A DNA stretch of 64,000 bases from Haliclona indistincta. Taxonomy: Eukaryota > Porifera > Demospongiae > Haplosclerida > Chalinidae. Below are positions 13,967-25,587 of the stretch, piece after piece. A model generated the notes under the pieces. The model was given only the letters and a program-made list of their open reading frames with translations. It did no database searches and was not told the origin of the DNA. The stretch lies in contig OZ024788.1 in assembly GCA_964017065.1 (NCBI GenBank), forward strand, positions 5,224,887-5,288,886. Reading direction: 5' to 3'. A program made the translations under genes and the position numbers. Positions within the stretch are counted from its first letter, which is position 1, and each line of letters opens with the position of its first letter.

Positions 13967-13993
13967 GGGGGGAAAGAGATGGTGAGAGGGAGA

Positions 13994-14036
<43 letters not shown>

Positions 14037-15114
14037 TGTACGAGAGAGGAAAGAGGAAAAGTTAAAATGAGGAAATAAGAGCAAAATAGAGCATCCCATT
14101 GACCACAGTAATAAACTAACCACATTGCACTTTGATGGTGCAAACAATAATTCAAGTACTTTCATAATGCTAGCTCATTGGAGAGCCCCATTTCATCTTG
14201 TGAGACCAACGGCACACGCGCACTACCATTCACTATTCATATGGTCACAGATACAGTAGTACCAGCAAGTTTTCCAAAAGTTGATTTCGGAACACTTTAC
14301 TTTCACTACAAGCAAGTTGTTTACATGCATTGTGAGCTTAGACTTTAAAATCTAGTCAGTTATAGCTACGAAGCATACAAACAAATCAAGCAAGTACATT
14401 ATTCCAAGATCTATAACAAAAAAGCATGTAAGCACGAAGTAAAATACAGACTGCAAACAACATTGTACTGCTGCATGAAAATGGAAAATATATTTTTTTG
14501 CAGTAAATGCATAGTGTACAGTTGTATAATATTATAGGCAAAGTTAGTAGGAAATACACACACACTGAACATGTATAGACAGCAATTAAGGAGCTTATAT
14601 AAAATTATTAGTATCGGGAAGCACTAAGGATGTTCCCCCTGTGAAGAAGCAGTACATGTTCCCATAGCATAGACAGTGCGAGGTCATCAAACGCACAGGA
14701 ATGCAGGACTACACTGATGCAAGTACTGCACCGAGCAGCAACACCTGCAAATGTTTTTACAGCATGTGGCTAGGTCAGGTGGTGACTGTAGTATGCATCC
14801 TGACACATGGACAGCTTCAACTGGTAGCATCAAACAGTGTCAGTATGCTTACGCCCACTGGAATGCCTTTGGTGTAGCATTGGGCAATGGGCACAGTACA
14901 CACACAGTACTTATAGTACAATAATACACGTTATACAAACAGATACTCTAGATGGGCAGACTGGTAATTGGTATGTTCATACAAAGGTTAAATAATAATT
15001 ATTGTAATGTGCACCAAATGAATAGATACCACATATGGACACAAAATGAACTCACAAACACGTAGATATTAACACACACACACACGTAGATATTAACACA
15101 CACACACACACACA

Positions 15115-15183
<69 letters not shown>

Positions 15184-18100
15184 AATTTACAAATGCTCAC
15201 AAACTGAAAGGTTATGCTAGTGCCTAAAACTACATGTTATTACATACATGTAGTATTATGAATAAAATTCAAATGTAGTGAAGAAACAAGGCAAACGAGT
15301 AAGGTCAAATAGAGAGGAAACAAAAATAAGAGACTGTGATAATTTTTTTATAGTAATTAATTTTATTAACTGTTCATAATTAAGTTCAAAGGGGAGCCGT
15401 CAAACATGTAGTTGTTTTATTTTTTTGCTGACCAATGCATTATTACACCTGTAATAACTCACAATTAATTAATGCAACGTCATACTTTAGCTAATTTTTC
15501 GTGGAAATTTTTCAAGTGTCCACTTTGTAGTAGCGCCCACCACAAAGCTACCATTGATTGAAGATTATATAACAAGTAATAGCATCATTAAAAAGCTTAC
15601 ACAACATCCAATACATACACATGTGCCTCCTATTGCACAAACCACATACAAGCTAGATCATGATCTCTTAGCATACCTGTACACAACAAGTAATTTTTTT
15701 TCAAGCAAACATTCAAAAACACGTAAAGTCATGAGCTGGATATACTGTAGAAGGAGACGTCAAAGTTAACTACACATGTAGCATCCAAAATTTTGACGCT
15801 GCACAGTTTAATTTTGCTCTTTTATTAATTTAAATATGTCAGAGTTCGAAAACCATAGACTGGGATTGACAGTTTCAATGTAGCTACATGTTAAGCAGAG
15901 CTACATGTTAAGCAGTGCTTCATAAGCTTCACTGGTTTGTCATGCTCATACACAGTGTCTAACCAACTTACGGTTCTATTAAAGTGCTACATAGTTAGTG
16001 CATAGGACAAAGTATGTACAGTTGCAGGGGCAAGGAACACAGTAGTGGGCAATCAACATTACAATGTACATTGGATGAGGGTTATTGGGTGCAACAGAGT
16101 CTTCCTCACCTTAGAGCAGAGGTCACTTGAAGGGTCAGAGCGCAAGTACAGCTTGAGTAACTGTGGTAATACGTTAGCATTGGCGACTGCTTTAGAATGC
16201 TCAGCACTGTGACGACCGATTTGACCAAGGGCCCAGGCAGCAGCAGCTAAAATGTGCTCCTCTTTCTCCTCATTGAGAGTGATGGCTAACTGGACTTCAC
16301 CCTTTGGGAGGAGAGAGAGAGAGAGAATGAGAAAAATTAAAGGAAGAAATACACTTATAATGAGTACGAAACACACAAAATGTCTCTCCACTCATTCACA
16401 ACCATGTAAAGTGGATAGACTGATAAACCCAGTGTAACACAATGACTTATTCTGATAACAAGCACTGTAGGAGTATCAGTACTCTTTATCAATAGATAGA
16501 GCATATCAAGCTATCAAGATACACACAATCATATCCACCTAATCTCTACATATCCTCTTATAAGCAGTGTAAGTAGTGCGTGTACGAACTAGAGATAAAG
16601 TGTCAAGATAATGTGATCCAAGTCAGTGATGAAATACATTAGTAAACAAGCCCAGCATTCGCTAATGATCTGTAGTCACCTTTGCGGAAAGGCGCTCCCC
16701 AAACAATAAATTCGTGAGTACTACGACCGGCTTGGTTACACATACTCATGTCCTTATGTCGCGTCGAGACACGGTGCACTAATGCACGTTCGTGTGTGAC
16801 TGTTAAACACGCATGAACTCAACTTCTGTGAGTAACACTAGCAATGAAAACCACCATCAAGTGATAAGCTTTGTGCTGAGTACACACGAGAGCACACATG
16901 ACTCTCACAGACACTGCCCCGTACTACACTGTGGCACGAATGTGGTCACTGCCGTCTATATAGTTGTAAATGTATGACTTTGTGAAAGTAAACTCTAGAG
17001 TTCAACTATAATAGTAGCGGTCCACTTTATTTGTATATGGACTGGTTTTGGGGTATTTACCAATATGTGTTAGCAAGATCAGGCACTATCTTGGTCACAC
17101 AGTACAAACATGTCCACCACAGGCACACACTGGCACCTTTGATAAGAGTAGTTCATTGGGTTAGCGATACCACCATGAAACAACTGCTGGGGACAATTAT
17201 GCAAGTGCACACGACAAGCACACAACACATTTAATCAGAATGTTATGCAAGCGTGAAGAGTGATTGTGTGGTTATTTATTTACCAAATGAAAGTGTATGA
17301 TAACACTTAGCAGAAAGATTGGAGGGAACTTTACACTAACCACGAGACCCCAAAAATAAATTCATTGCTTCATTTAGTACATTTGCAGTGAAGTCTTGCT
17401 AATCCGAACTCCAGTAACATAATCATATTCCGATCAGGGTTAGAAATTCCTTGCTCCTTGTGTACATTGGGAATGCACTGTTTGAACGCAGGTGTGGAAA
17501 TTCGGATTAATTATTATTACTATTATTACTATTTTTAAAGTGTCAGATACCACTATACTATAATTTATACGACAGTGTGTTTAGGGAAATGTGTTTTTGC
17601 CTCAAACGGCTACAAGCCCACTTTAGTCAGCATCGTGTTAAGTGTTTTATAAACACTACGCACAATGCATAGTTATTCTTTCCATCACTCCCAACTGCTG
17701 CACAGTCAATACTACCACAAACAGGCTTGCCTAATGCGTCATTTGATGGTGTAGTAAATATTTTATAATCAAACTCTTGGTATTCAAAATGACAGACAGA
17801 TTTCAACTACATTTGTACATGTTGTAACTTTGAATGCTTTCAACTTCAGAATGAAAACAAGTTTTATTCTAGAGTGTGAAATCACTATTATCAGAAATAC
17901 CAGATGAACTACAAAAACATGTATTAGTTATGTAACTTGCTGCAAAACTTCAATACCCTTTTGAGAACAAAAAAGTTCCCATACCGGGAGTCGAACCCGG
18001 GCCGCCTGGGTGAAAGCCAGGAATCCTGACCGCTAGACCATATGGGACTGCTTGAACAACTAACCCTGCTAAGCTTTGCAGTATATGTCAGAACCAGATG

Positions 18101-21100
18101 TACAATAGAATGACAAAAAATATTACAAAAAGTTCCCATACCGGGAGTCGAACCCTAACCGCTAGACCATATGGGACTACACAGGATACCAAACAGATTC
18201 ACAACAAGTCAAGCAACATCACAACAAATTTACAAAAAAACAATGACCAAAGCTACATACAAAATTCAACTGGTATTAAAAGCCAGGAATCTTGATCACT
18301 AAACAAAAAACAGACCCCTCAAAAAGCAAACGCATTGCAATACACGTGAAACATGACAAAAACATGGGAGAAAAAGTTCCCATCGAACCCGGGCAGCCTG
18401 GGTGAAAGCCAGGAATCCTGACCGCTAGACCATATGGGACTGCTAGAACAACTAATACTGCTAAGCTTTGCAGTATACATGTATGTCAGAACCAGATGTA
18501 CACTATAATGACAAAAATATTACAAAAAGTTCCCATACCGGGAGTCGAACCCGGGCCGCCTGGGTGAAAGCCAGGAATCCTAACCGCTAGACCATATGGG
18601 ACCACACAGGACAACAAACAAATTCCCAACAAGTCAAGCAACATCACAACAAATTTACAAAAACAATGACCAAAGCTACATACAAAATTCAACTGGTATT
18701 AAAAGCCAGGAATCTTGATCACTAAACAAAAATAGGACTTCTCAAAAAGCAAACGCATTGCAATAGCAGCAATACACGTGAAACATGACAAAAAGTTCCC
18801 ATACCGGGAGTCGAACCCGGGCCGCCTGGGTGAAAGCCAGGAATCCTAACCGCTAGACCATATGGGACTAGACAGGATACCAAACAGATTCACAACAAGT
18901 CAAGCAACATCACAAACAAATTTACATAAAAAAAGGCGATAAAAAATAATCATTATGTTCATACTGAATATCTTGCTGTACCTTGGATACAATGACAGCC
19001 ATTGCCAGGCTCTCAGAATGAGCAGCAACGTAGCCCAGCATCATGACTCCTGGCAGCCTGACGTTGCCCTGGGTGTCACCAAGATAGTCCACTATAGCAG
19101 CCACACCTCCTGCATTGACTATCAGCTGAGAGAGCTGGAGACAAGAGGAAAGAAGGAAGATACCAGAGATAAGGAAATGAACAAGAAACACTGAAACTAA
19201 AGGAGGCATTTCCAGTTCCTTTGTTTTCTCTTTGTAGTTAGCTAAACCAACATCCATAATTATAACTAGTACATTCATAGAATGCAGGGGCGAGCCTGAG
19301 CTGATTTTTGTACAGTTTGATAATAGCATAATAATAAAGCATCAGCAATATCTTTCTACAGACCTATTTTCACGCTCATTTACTCTCATGTTCAATAGTC
19401 TGGTGTCCCTTTGTTCTGCACTTTCTACAGACCTATTTTCACGCTCATTTACTCTCATGTTCAATAGCCTGGTGTCCCTTTGTTCTGCACTTTCTACAGA
19501 CCTAGCTACTCGCGCACGCACTCTCTTTTTCTGTAGCTTGACAGCGCGCTCTTCTGTAGCTGTATCACCTAGTGTTTGCTCTGTTGTAGCTGCTATCTTC
19601 CGTCTCTGTCGGTAGTTCCTTTGGTATTCCCTTTGTCGTTCCAGGCGTCTCTCTCGTTGATCGGGCGACTCTTCTGCTCGTCGTCGTTTTCTGGCAATCC
19701 TCTGGTCTTGTAAAAGTTGACTCGGGTGTTGTTCAGGTGTCTCCAATGTTGGTCGCTGTGCTGTCCTCAGTTGTTGAGCAGTAAAGGTTCTTTCGTCAGA
19801 CATGATAATATCAATTTTTGAATAATATTATTTTTACGCACCACGTGAATATTACGTCATAATAGGCGTGTTCTCGGGAACATTGGAGAACTAACGCTAC
19901 CCCCGGCCACATATATAGATAGATACGTTCCCCGCGACGTGGGACCTACATCACGATCAATGTGGGGCTCGCTCAGGCTCGCCCCAACAAAGATGCTGAG
20001 TAGTTTGAGCAATTATAATGTGTAGCTACACTTTATGCTTGATAATCGGAGCAGGCATATTTTGTACTGTACTCCTTAGTTGTGTGCATCAATAAGCAGT
20101 GACATGATGTTACTATTTTAGACAAAGCACACTGAGGCAGAAAAATGTTTAGCAAGATCAATAATTATTTTATGTAGTCTGCGGCTATGGTTTTCCTCAC
20201 ACATATACTTATCAATAAGAAAGCTGTAAGCTTATCAGGTGCGCATTCTTTTAGCACTGAAACACAATATACAGAACAGGTGTGTGCACTGCAAACCAAA
20301 AGGTCAAGTATCATGTCAGCTACAAACCATTTGGAAAATCCCTCCCATACCACAGAGACCAATAAAAACAAACACAGTCTTTTGAATGGGCACGGCCATA
20401 CTGTTCAGAAGAATTCTTTTGAAATAAAATTATTCAGCAACACTAAAAATATCAAAACCCATATAAATCAAAAAAAAACATTTCAAACCACACTGACATT
20501 TTTATCAGTGTTTCCTTCATTAAAAGTGGTCAGAGATGAGTTGTTGTAGACATGATTCAAATTTAACTTCAACTTGCATTCTCATACATGTACATTTGTA
20601 ATTCACATAACGTAAGGCTGTAGTAAGGATCAAAAAGAGTTCAACTAAAACCAAAACTGTTCACACCACTACAAGATGTGCATCAAGATTGTTGGAAAGA
20701 TAAATTATACTCTCTAGTGTGACGATTTGAACAACAAGCCAACCATTGCATGAATAAATTATTCTTATCTGTGCACTTTCTGCCCCTCTTGGAAAAAATT
20801 GAATTGAAGCCAGCCTCGTTCCTTATTCGTTAAATAATACATGTACATGTACATTCATGTATTATATACATAAAATTTTTTGTGCAACGAAGAAAAACAG
20901 CAATACAGTATACATGTACATGTACACTTGCGCCTTGAATAAACAAAACTTAAAGACAAAAAAAATAATATTTTTATGAATACTGTGTATCTAAACAGCC
21001 ACTTGAATGATACTAAAAATTGTACTGATGTGTTCTCATGTGATAGAGAAATTATAGCATGTCAATTTGAACTTTTTTTCATCTACAGTACCTAACCACT

Positions 21101-24100
21101 TTACTAGCACCGAATAAACAAAAAAAAGAATATTATACAACTTGGAGGCTGTTTTACAATTATGAATTATAGAAAACCGTTCTGTAGAACTTTGCTCCAG
21201 TGTGTTTGTCATTATTATTATTATTATTAAAACTTTTTGACAAATTAACAGTCGAAGGACAGACTCCAACTAGTGAAGCAGCCTACTACAATAAAATTAA
21301 CTAATAATTATGTGAACATGACGAGCAGGGACATAAAAAATGATAGGTACAACATGATAGGTACAACATAATAGAGATTTTGGAAAATATTTTAGCTTGA
21401 CAATTTTACATTTAATGCTGCTTGTGAAAATCTGTACATGTCCCTAGTGTACAGTGCTTTATCAAGCTACTGAATACTTGCAAGCCAGCGTACCGAGGGG
21501 CAGCAACACATTTTGAAGCACATGAACCATTTTTGTCATTGAGTAAGCTATACATGGTTACCTCTGGAGTGTGTTTAGCAATCTCTCTGATCAGCGTAGC
21601 GACATTCTTCTGCACATACACATCAGAATCTGCACAAAAAATACAGTAAAGTCCCGAAATAACATTGTGTGCAATTTTAAAAATTTTTACAGCACAAAAT
21701 TTTCACATCATAAATTTAACAGGATTAGGCTAGCCACAATCAAGATTGTGCATTCAAGATTGATAAAAAATTAGGATGGTGAGTGATGTATAGAATAGAT
21801 AATACTACTTGTACAGCAGTTTTCCTACTTCTTGTAATAGTAAAGCGTAGACCTTAGAGCGTCACCTGATGCACTAACGTGTGAAGTCTTTGTCATCCCC
21901 TATTGTGTAGATAAAATAACAATGCCTTCACACGTTAGTGCACGAGGTGACAGCGGAATCTATCCAAGAGGATGCTGGGAACGCAACACTCACAGCAAGT
22001 TTTTTTGTTGACTTAAGTTTAAAAATTGTTCTGTTCATAAACGAAACCAGCACTATGGTAATTAAAATTTTCTGATAAAAATGCACTTGCTTTATTTAGT
22101 CTTACACAATCTGCATAATAATTATTCAGTAAAATTGTTTAATGCAAAAGCATGAAAGCAATTTGCTTTAAGGCCTTTTCACACTACACAGTGCATTGAA
22201 TTTGCTTCAATACGCGTTATGTGCGTTCACATGTCAGGAAGCGACTTGAGAAACGAGTTATCCATTACTACTGTGACATGACCAAATTCTTCAACTATAG
22301 CTGTGGCGCTCTCTAGTCACTTCAGTAGTCCATCCAGCAGTCATAGTAGCCCTCTAGTCTCTCTGCGTGCACTCACGAAGCACATTTTCGTGATTTTATG
22401 CAAGAGGTGTGGTTTCGTTACTGATGAATAATAATATTATTTTGCTTGAATCGCTTCCAATCCACCTCCTCCTCCATATGTGGTTTGACCGAAAGCGCAT
22501 CAAAAGCGAATCACTCGAATGCACGTTCAGTGTGAATCAAATTCAATTCAATGCGCATCGAATTCGTAATTTTTCCATAGTGAGAAAGGGCCTTTAGTAT
22601 TGCAGTACCTTTCAGTGAGGTCAGTATAGCTGGGAATACTTCAGCTTCAACCACCATCTCAGCCAGGTCAACAGAGTGCTTGGAGATCTGACTAAGAGCT
22701 GAGAACACTTGACGCTGGTGGGTGAGAGAAACAATCATGTATAAAGCTGACAAGAGTAAATACTACAAATGCAATCTCTATAAATTTTATTAGGCTGATC
22801 TACTTATGAAGTCCGATACTGTACTATTATGACATTAATTTTGTAGAAGACTCCAACAAAAACGGTGGTAAAATTTTCGTGAGTGCTTTATCTCAGACTT
22901 AAATGATTTTGCCAATAAACATGGCAACACTCAAATAATTTACTAAATTTGAGACCAAATTCACGAAAATTATAATTATTAGCACCAAAAATAACTATCA
23001 GCATTTACACAGTAATTACTACCACACAAACTTACACAATATAGATTGCCTAGTTACCTTGAGTCTAGCATCACTGTTGGAGATGAGTTGAGCCAGTTGT
23101 GCTATAGCACCAGCATCCACCACCATCTGAGCCAACTAGACACAAGAGAGACAGAGACAGAGAGAGAGAAAGAGAGAGATAGGAACATTATTCAAAATTT
23201 CTATCAAATTCATCATTATTTCTATGGGAAGAAAATTATGTCTTATACAGGTACACGCCAACAGCAGTCTCACATGCAATGCACAGCCAAGTGCGTGCAC
23301 ATATACAAATGTACATGTATACCTGGTTTCTTCCCCGCTCATTTTAAATCTCACGAATGGAACAATCAAAATTACAAATGCTGTTCGCCTGAAATAAATT
23401 TTTATTATCTACTTGTACATGTAATAGAAATTGTGACGCTTGTGAAAATCGTGAAATTTGGGACCCTTTTGTGCCGAAAAAAAAACAACAAATCTACAAT
23501 GTAGCACTCTTACCTCAGTGGAGTGCTTGCAGATGTCACTAAGTGCTGATGCTGATATTCTCTTCAATGACAGCTCTGGTTCTTGAATGCAAAGCACCAG
23601 CAGTGGAACAGCGCCAGCATCAACTACAGCCTGGGCTAGCTCTACAACCAACACAAAAGAGAAAAAATTTCATGTCAAATTCCACGCATGAAACATTCTG
23701 TAATTTCATAAGTGTCCTCAAATTTTACAGTTCCATTCTCTCTAAATCTTGCGTTGTATTTTTCAGTTATAGTATTTGGGAATAAGAGCAACACATTGCC
23801 TGGTACTTGAATCAAGTGCACAAAATTAATAGTGACAGTCATTGTACAAAGCACTGAATTAGAGCAAACTCCTTTCAAACACACAATCACGTATTAGGCA
23901 CATGTGAATCAAAGTATACTTGGTTTCGCGACAGAGGCGTGATGGAATGTTCGCGCTGAATATAATGAGAAAAACGTGCTATGACGAGGTGACTGCCTAC
24001 TGTTGGACAGGGTCCACTGATGAATTTCGCGAAAGTATGCGAAGCTGACTGTAGATCAGTATATTCCCGCAAAATTCATCCGTGGACCCTGTCCAACAGT

Positions 24101-24401
24101 AGGCGGTCACCTCGTCATAGCGCGTTTTTTTCATTATATTCAGCGCGAACATCCCATCACGCCTCTGTCGCGAAACCAAGTCTACATGCCCAAACACAAT
24201 CCTGTGTATCTGAGTACCTGCATTATGGCGGGCAATATATCCCAGTGCCCAAGCAGCTGATTCTTTCACTCCAGGGTCAAACTCCTCGAGACAAATCACC
24301 AGAGCATCTAGTGCACCACTGTCAACTACATTCTGTGTGTGGGGGGAGGGAGGGAGGGAGGGAGGGAGGGAGAGAGGGAGAGAGGGAGGGAGGGAGGGAG
24401 G

Positions 24402-24494
<93 letters not shown>

Positions 24495-25448
24495 CAAGAC
24501 ACGACGAGGAAATAACAATAAAAAGAGGGTGGAGGGATAGAGAAGAGGAACAAGGGGAGGAGCGAGACGGAGAAAGGAAGTCGAAGAGAGTGAGCAAGTC
24601 GTTTCAACATACTTGAGCAAGTTCCGGAGAATGTTTTGCTACTGCCCTCAGCACGAACGCGGCTGCTTTCTTGTAGAAACGCTGGGTGAAGGAGAGAGAC
24701 ACAGAAAGTACTGCTGTGCTGGTACCACGTGTTCAAATAGTGGCGTTAATTAGAAAATGGCGGGAAAACACAAAATTTGAAACTGAACATCAAATTTTCA
24801 ACAAGAGTACAGAAGCACAATTTGTAACTGACAATTTTTTGTAACAGCAATATTTTGTAACTGACATTTTGCTCAGCCAGTGAGTAGACCAGTTGTGGCA
24901 AGATGTCTCCTTTGACCACAGCTTCAGCTAGGTCGTCGCTGTAGTTGGCTAGTCTACCCAGAGCTACTGCTGCAGTCTGTTGCACAGAGGGCACCACATC
25001 AAGCAGTAGGGGCCTCAACATCTGCATTACACCTGTACAGCAACAATAACAAGAAAACAAAGAAAACAACAGACAGCAATTTTTTAAATGAAAACTGCAA
25101 CTACATGTACATTACAAGTACATTTACATAACCATTTCCAACTATATAACCATAGCTCATTTTTAACTACATAGCTACTCTAACTCATTGTACATGTATC
25201 AGAACTTCGCTTTCATGACCATGCTCTAGTTAAAATATACAAGCAAGCCATCAATCATTTGTCCTTATTGTTCCAACCTGCATTTTGAAGTGTTTCGATG
25301 TTCTGAGGTCTTGTTGCTAGATCTGCAACAGTCTGGACAAATCTGGTGCGTGCTGTTTGGTACTGTTCAAATACTGAAGGAAAAAGATCAGGCAGTACCG
25401 TGAAAGAATGCACGGGAACATACCTTGCAAAACCTGTCGCTGACTCAT
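7906..25448 (-). CDS. SPAG6: SPAG6/PF16, axonemal central-apparatus armadillo-repeat protein, 15 exons
   Basis: Structural protein of the central pair of motile cilia and flagella (Chlamydomonas PF16). Exons (minus): 25448-25424, 25373-25278, 25032-24866, 24681-24613, 24332-24218, 23641-23514, 23135-23058, 22714-22609, 21629-21562, 19134-18982, 16301-16110, 13825-13709, 12803-12744, 10345-10260, 7975-7906. All phases match; the sum is 1530 nt, 509 aa plus stop, the length I recall for human SPAG6. The N-terminus MSQRQVLQ, repeated armadillo helices (for example TAAVALGRLANYSDDLAEAV, WALGQIGRHSAEH, PPNILKHVVGQFSK) and the C-terminus RYYSPGYSEKLLDR are near-identical to vertebrate SPAG6 as I recall it. 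No frameshift or missing repeat is seen. An RFX X-box lies upstream. Introns are unusually long for this window because they host tRNA genes, mobile-element pieces and microsatellites. Confidence 0.97.
8000..10259. other. SPAG6 intron 14 (3' part of the gene)
   Basis: Apart from the TG microsatellite, no exon, RNA gene or clear mobile element was identified. A CT-rich stretch lies at about 8410-8480. Confidence 0.5.
9554..9711. repeat. Interrupted (TG)n microsatellite in SPAG6 intron 14
   Basis: Two blocks (9554-9572 and about 9612-9711) of TG repeats with interspersed GTGG units. The apparent reading frames here are Cys/Val or His/Thr repeats and are not genes. Confidence 0.9.
10346..12743. 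other. SPAG6 intron 13
   Basis: AT-rich intronic DNA with scattered ACATGTACATGT palindromes; a short direct repeat of a 17-nt GTTCCCGATGGTAAA-type unit occurs at about 12302-12336. Nothing gene-like was seen. Confidence 0.5.
13830..14033. repeat. (GA)n/(CT)n microsatellite directly upstream of the SPAG6 exon 12 acceptor
   Basis: About 200 bp of interrupted GA repeats on the plus strand read as CT repeats on the transcribed (minus) strand and end at the TCATAAG acceptor of exon 12 (exon begins 13825). The tract would form an exceptionally long polypyrimidine tract. Ser/Leu and Arg/Glu frames here are repeat artefacts. Confidence 0.9.
15071..15181. repeat. (CA)n microsatellite
   Basis: Over 100 bp of nearly pure CA dinucleotides, preceded by two copies of CGTAGATATTAACACAC. 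Likely length-polymorphic. Confidence 0.95.
17976..18047 (-). tRNA. tRNA-Glu (TTC), copy 1
   Basis: 72-nt cloverleaf on the minus strand beginning TCCCATATGG and ending TATGGGAA. The acceptor arm pairs, the anticodon loop CTTTCAC carries TTC (plus 18014-18012), and the T-loop GGTTCGACTCC is the RNA polymerase III B box. The D-arm reads GGTCAGG, one base different from copies 4 and 5 (GGTTAGG). It lies in intron 10 of SPAG6 and is transcribed in the same direction as the host. CCA is not encoded. Confidence 0.93.
18133..18176 (-). pseudogene. Truncated tRNA-Glu copy 2
   Basis: Same family as its neighbours, but 28 nt covering the anticodon arm, variable region and half of the T stem are deleted, leaving acceptor, D-arm and T-arm ends (44 nt). 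It cannot form a normal tRNA. Confidence 0.9.
18377..18439 (-). pseudogene. Truncated tRNA-Glu copy 3
   Basis: 63 nt; the 3' T-stem is deleted (the segment ACCGGGAGT on the plus strand is missing) while the anticodon arm with TTC is intact. The intact B box is lost, so transcription is doubtful. Confidence 0.88.
18530..18601 (-). tRNA. tRNA-Glu (TTC), copy 4
   Basis: Full-length 72-nt tRNA-Glu with pairing acceptor arm, D-arm GGTTAGG, anticodon TTC and complete B box. Its flanks repeat those of copies 2 and 5, showing origin by tandem duplication. Confidence 0.93.
18796..18867 (-). tRNA. tRNA-Glu (TTC), copy 5
   Basis: Full-length 72-nt tRNA-Glu identical to copy 4 in the tRNA body. It ends 115 nt from SPAG6 exon 10 (18982), inside the intron. 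Confidence 0.93.
19342..19803 (-). pseudogene. Helitron-like ORF fragment (Arg/Glu-rich N-terminal region)
   Basis: A 153-codon minus-strand ORF starting MSDERTFTAQQL, rich in Arg, Glu and Gln, with recurrent E-S-x-x-Q-R-x-x-R-L units (ESPDQRERRLERQREYQRNY, then ESAEQRDTRLLNMRVNEREN twice). From memory, such repeats precede the Helitron_like_N and PIF1-type helicase regions of invertebrate Helitrons; no Rep or helicase motif follows, so this would be a 5' fragment stranded in SPAG6 intron 9. The last two units are a near-perfect 69-bp tandem repeat. A bZIP-like basic protein is the alternative reading, but no leucine heptad is visible. Confidence 0.5.
19804..21561. other. SPAG6 intron 9, remainder
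   Basis: After the Helitron-like ORF there is a GC-richer block (about 19830-20000; includes GGGGCTCGCTCAGGCTCGCC) that may be its promoter. Beyond it is AT-rich DNA with palindromic ACATGTACATGT runs at 20840-20930. No exon seen. Confidence 0.45.
21861..21951. repeat. Hairpin, about 26-bp arms
   Basis: Plus-strand 21861-21886 (begins GTCACCTGATGCACTAACGT) pairs with 21926-21951 (ends GTGCACGAGGTGAC), with a 39-nt loop. Located in SPAG6 intron 8; looks like a small foldback element. Confidence 0.8.
23918..24181. mobile_element. Foldback/MITE-like inverted-repeat element
   Basis: Arms of about 110 bp: ACTTGGTTTCGCGACAGAGG at 23918 matches the reverse complement of sequence ending at 24181, continuing through GTGACTGCCTACTGTTGGAC around 23983-24002. 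The unpaired centre is about 50 nt. It lies in SPAG6 intron 5. No coding capacity. Confidence 0.85.
24336..24490. repeat. (GA)n/(GGGA)n microsatellite abutting the SPAG6 exon 5 acceptor
   Basis: GGGAGGGAGG and GAGAGA repeats on the plus strand become an approximately 150-nt pyrimidine run on the transcribed strand that ends four nucleotides before the CACACAG acceptor of exon 5 (exon begins 24332). Confidence 0.92.
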
Positions 25449-25574
25449 GATGGATCAACACTACACGATGCTCCACTTGTTGTACTACTGTGGTATACAA
25501 TGTAGCCGTTCGAATCCTGTACGGAACGATTGATCGCTCTTGAAAGAGTCGAGTGCCTGCTGCTTTATGTATCA

Positions 25575-25587
25575 GTTACCTAGCAAC
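25575..25587. promoter_or_regulatory. RFX X-box upstream of SPAG6
   Basis: GTTACC-T-AGCAAC matches every position of the X-box consensus GTNRCC-N(0-3)-RGYAAC bound by RFX factors. It lies 127-139 bp upstream of the SPAG6 start codon. RFX (with FOXJ1) control of ciliary genes is established in animals; that this site acts on SPAG6 is inference from motif quality and position. Confidence 0.75.

Larger units (their letters stand above)
13826..16109. other. SPAG6 intron 11, with microsatellites
   Basis: Contains the pyrimidine tract described separately and, at 15071-15181, a long (CA)n block preceded by a short duplicated CGTAGATATTAA(CA)n unit. No other feature recognised. Confidence 0.55.
18040..18920. 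repeat. Tandem segmental repeat carrying the tRNA-Glu cluster
   Basis: Flanking blocks recur with the tRNAs: one containing AACAATGACCAAAGCTACAT and AAAAGCCAGGAATCTTGATC at about 18238-18310 and 18660-18730; one with CTGCTAAGCTTTGCAGTATA at about 18065 and 18458; and one with CAAGCAACATCACAACAAAT at about 18207, 18637 and 18900. The array arose by duplication of tRNA plus spacer. Confidence 0.85.

Noticed and set aside
13646..14165. Long Ser/Leu and Arg/Glu reading frames
   Set aside because: Produced by the GA/CT microsatellite; only the short SPAG6 exon 12 inside is real.
24020..24736. Several long frames on both strands, up to 207 codons
   Set aside because: Generated by the GA microsatellite and the inverted repeat; real coding here is limited to SPAG6 exons 4 and 5.
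25505..25545. GTTCGAATCC resembling a Pol III B box near the SPAG6 start
   Set aside because: No A box, acceptor stem or anticodon arm could be folded around it.
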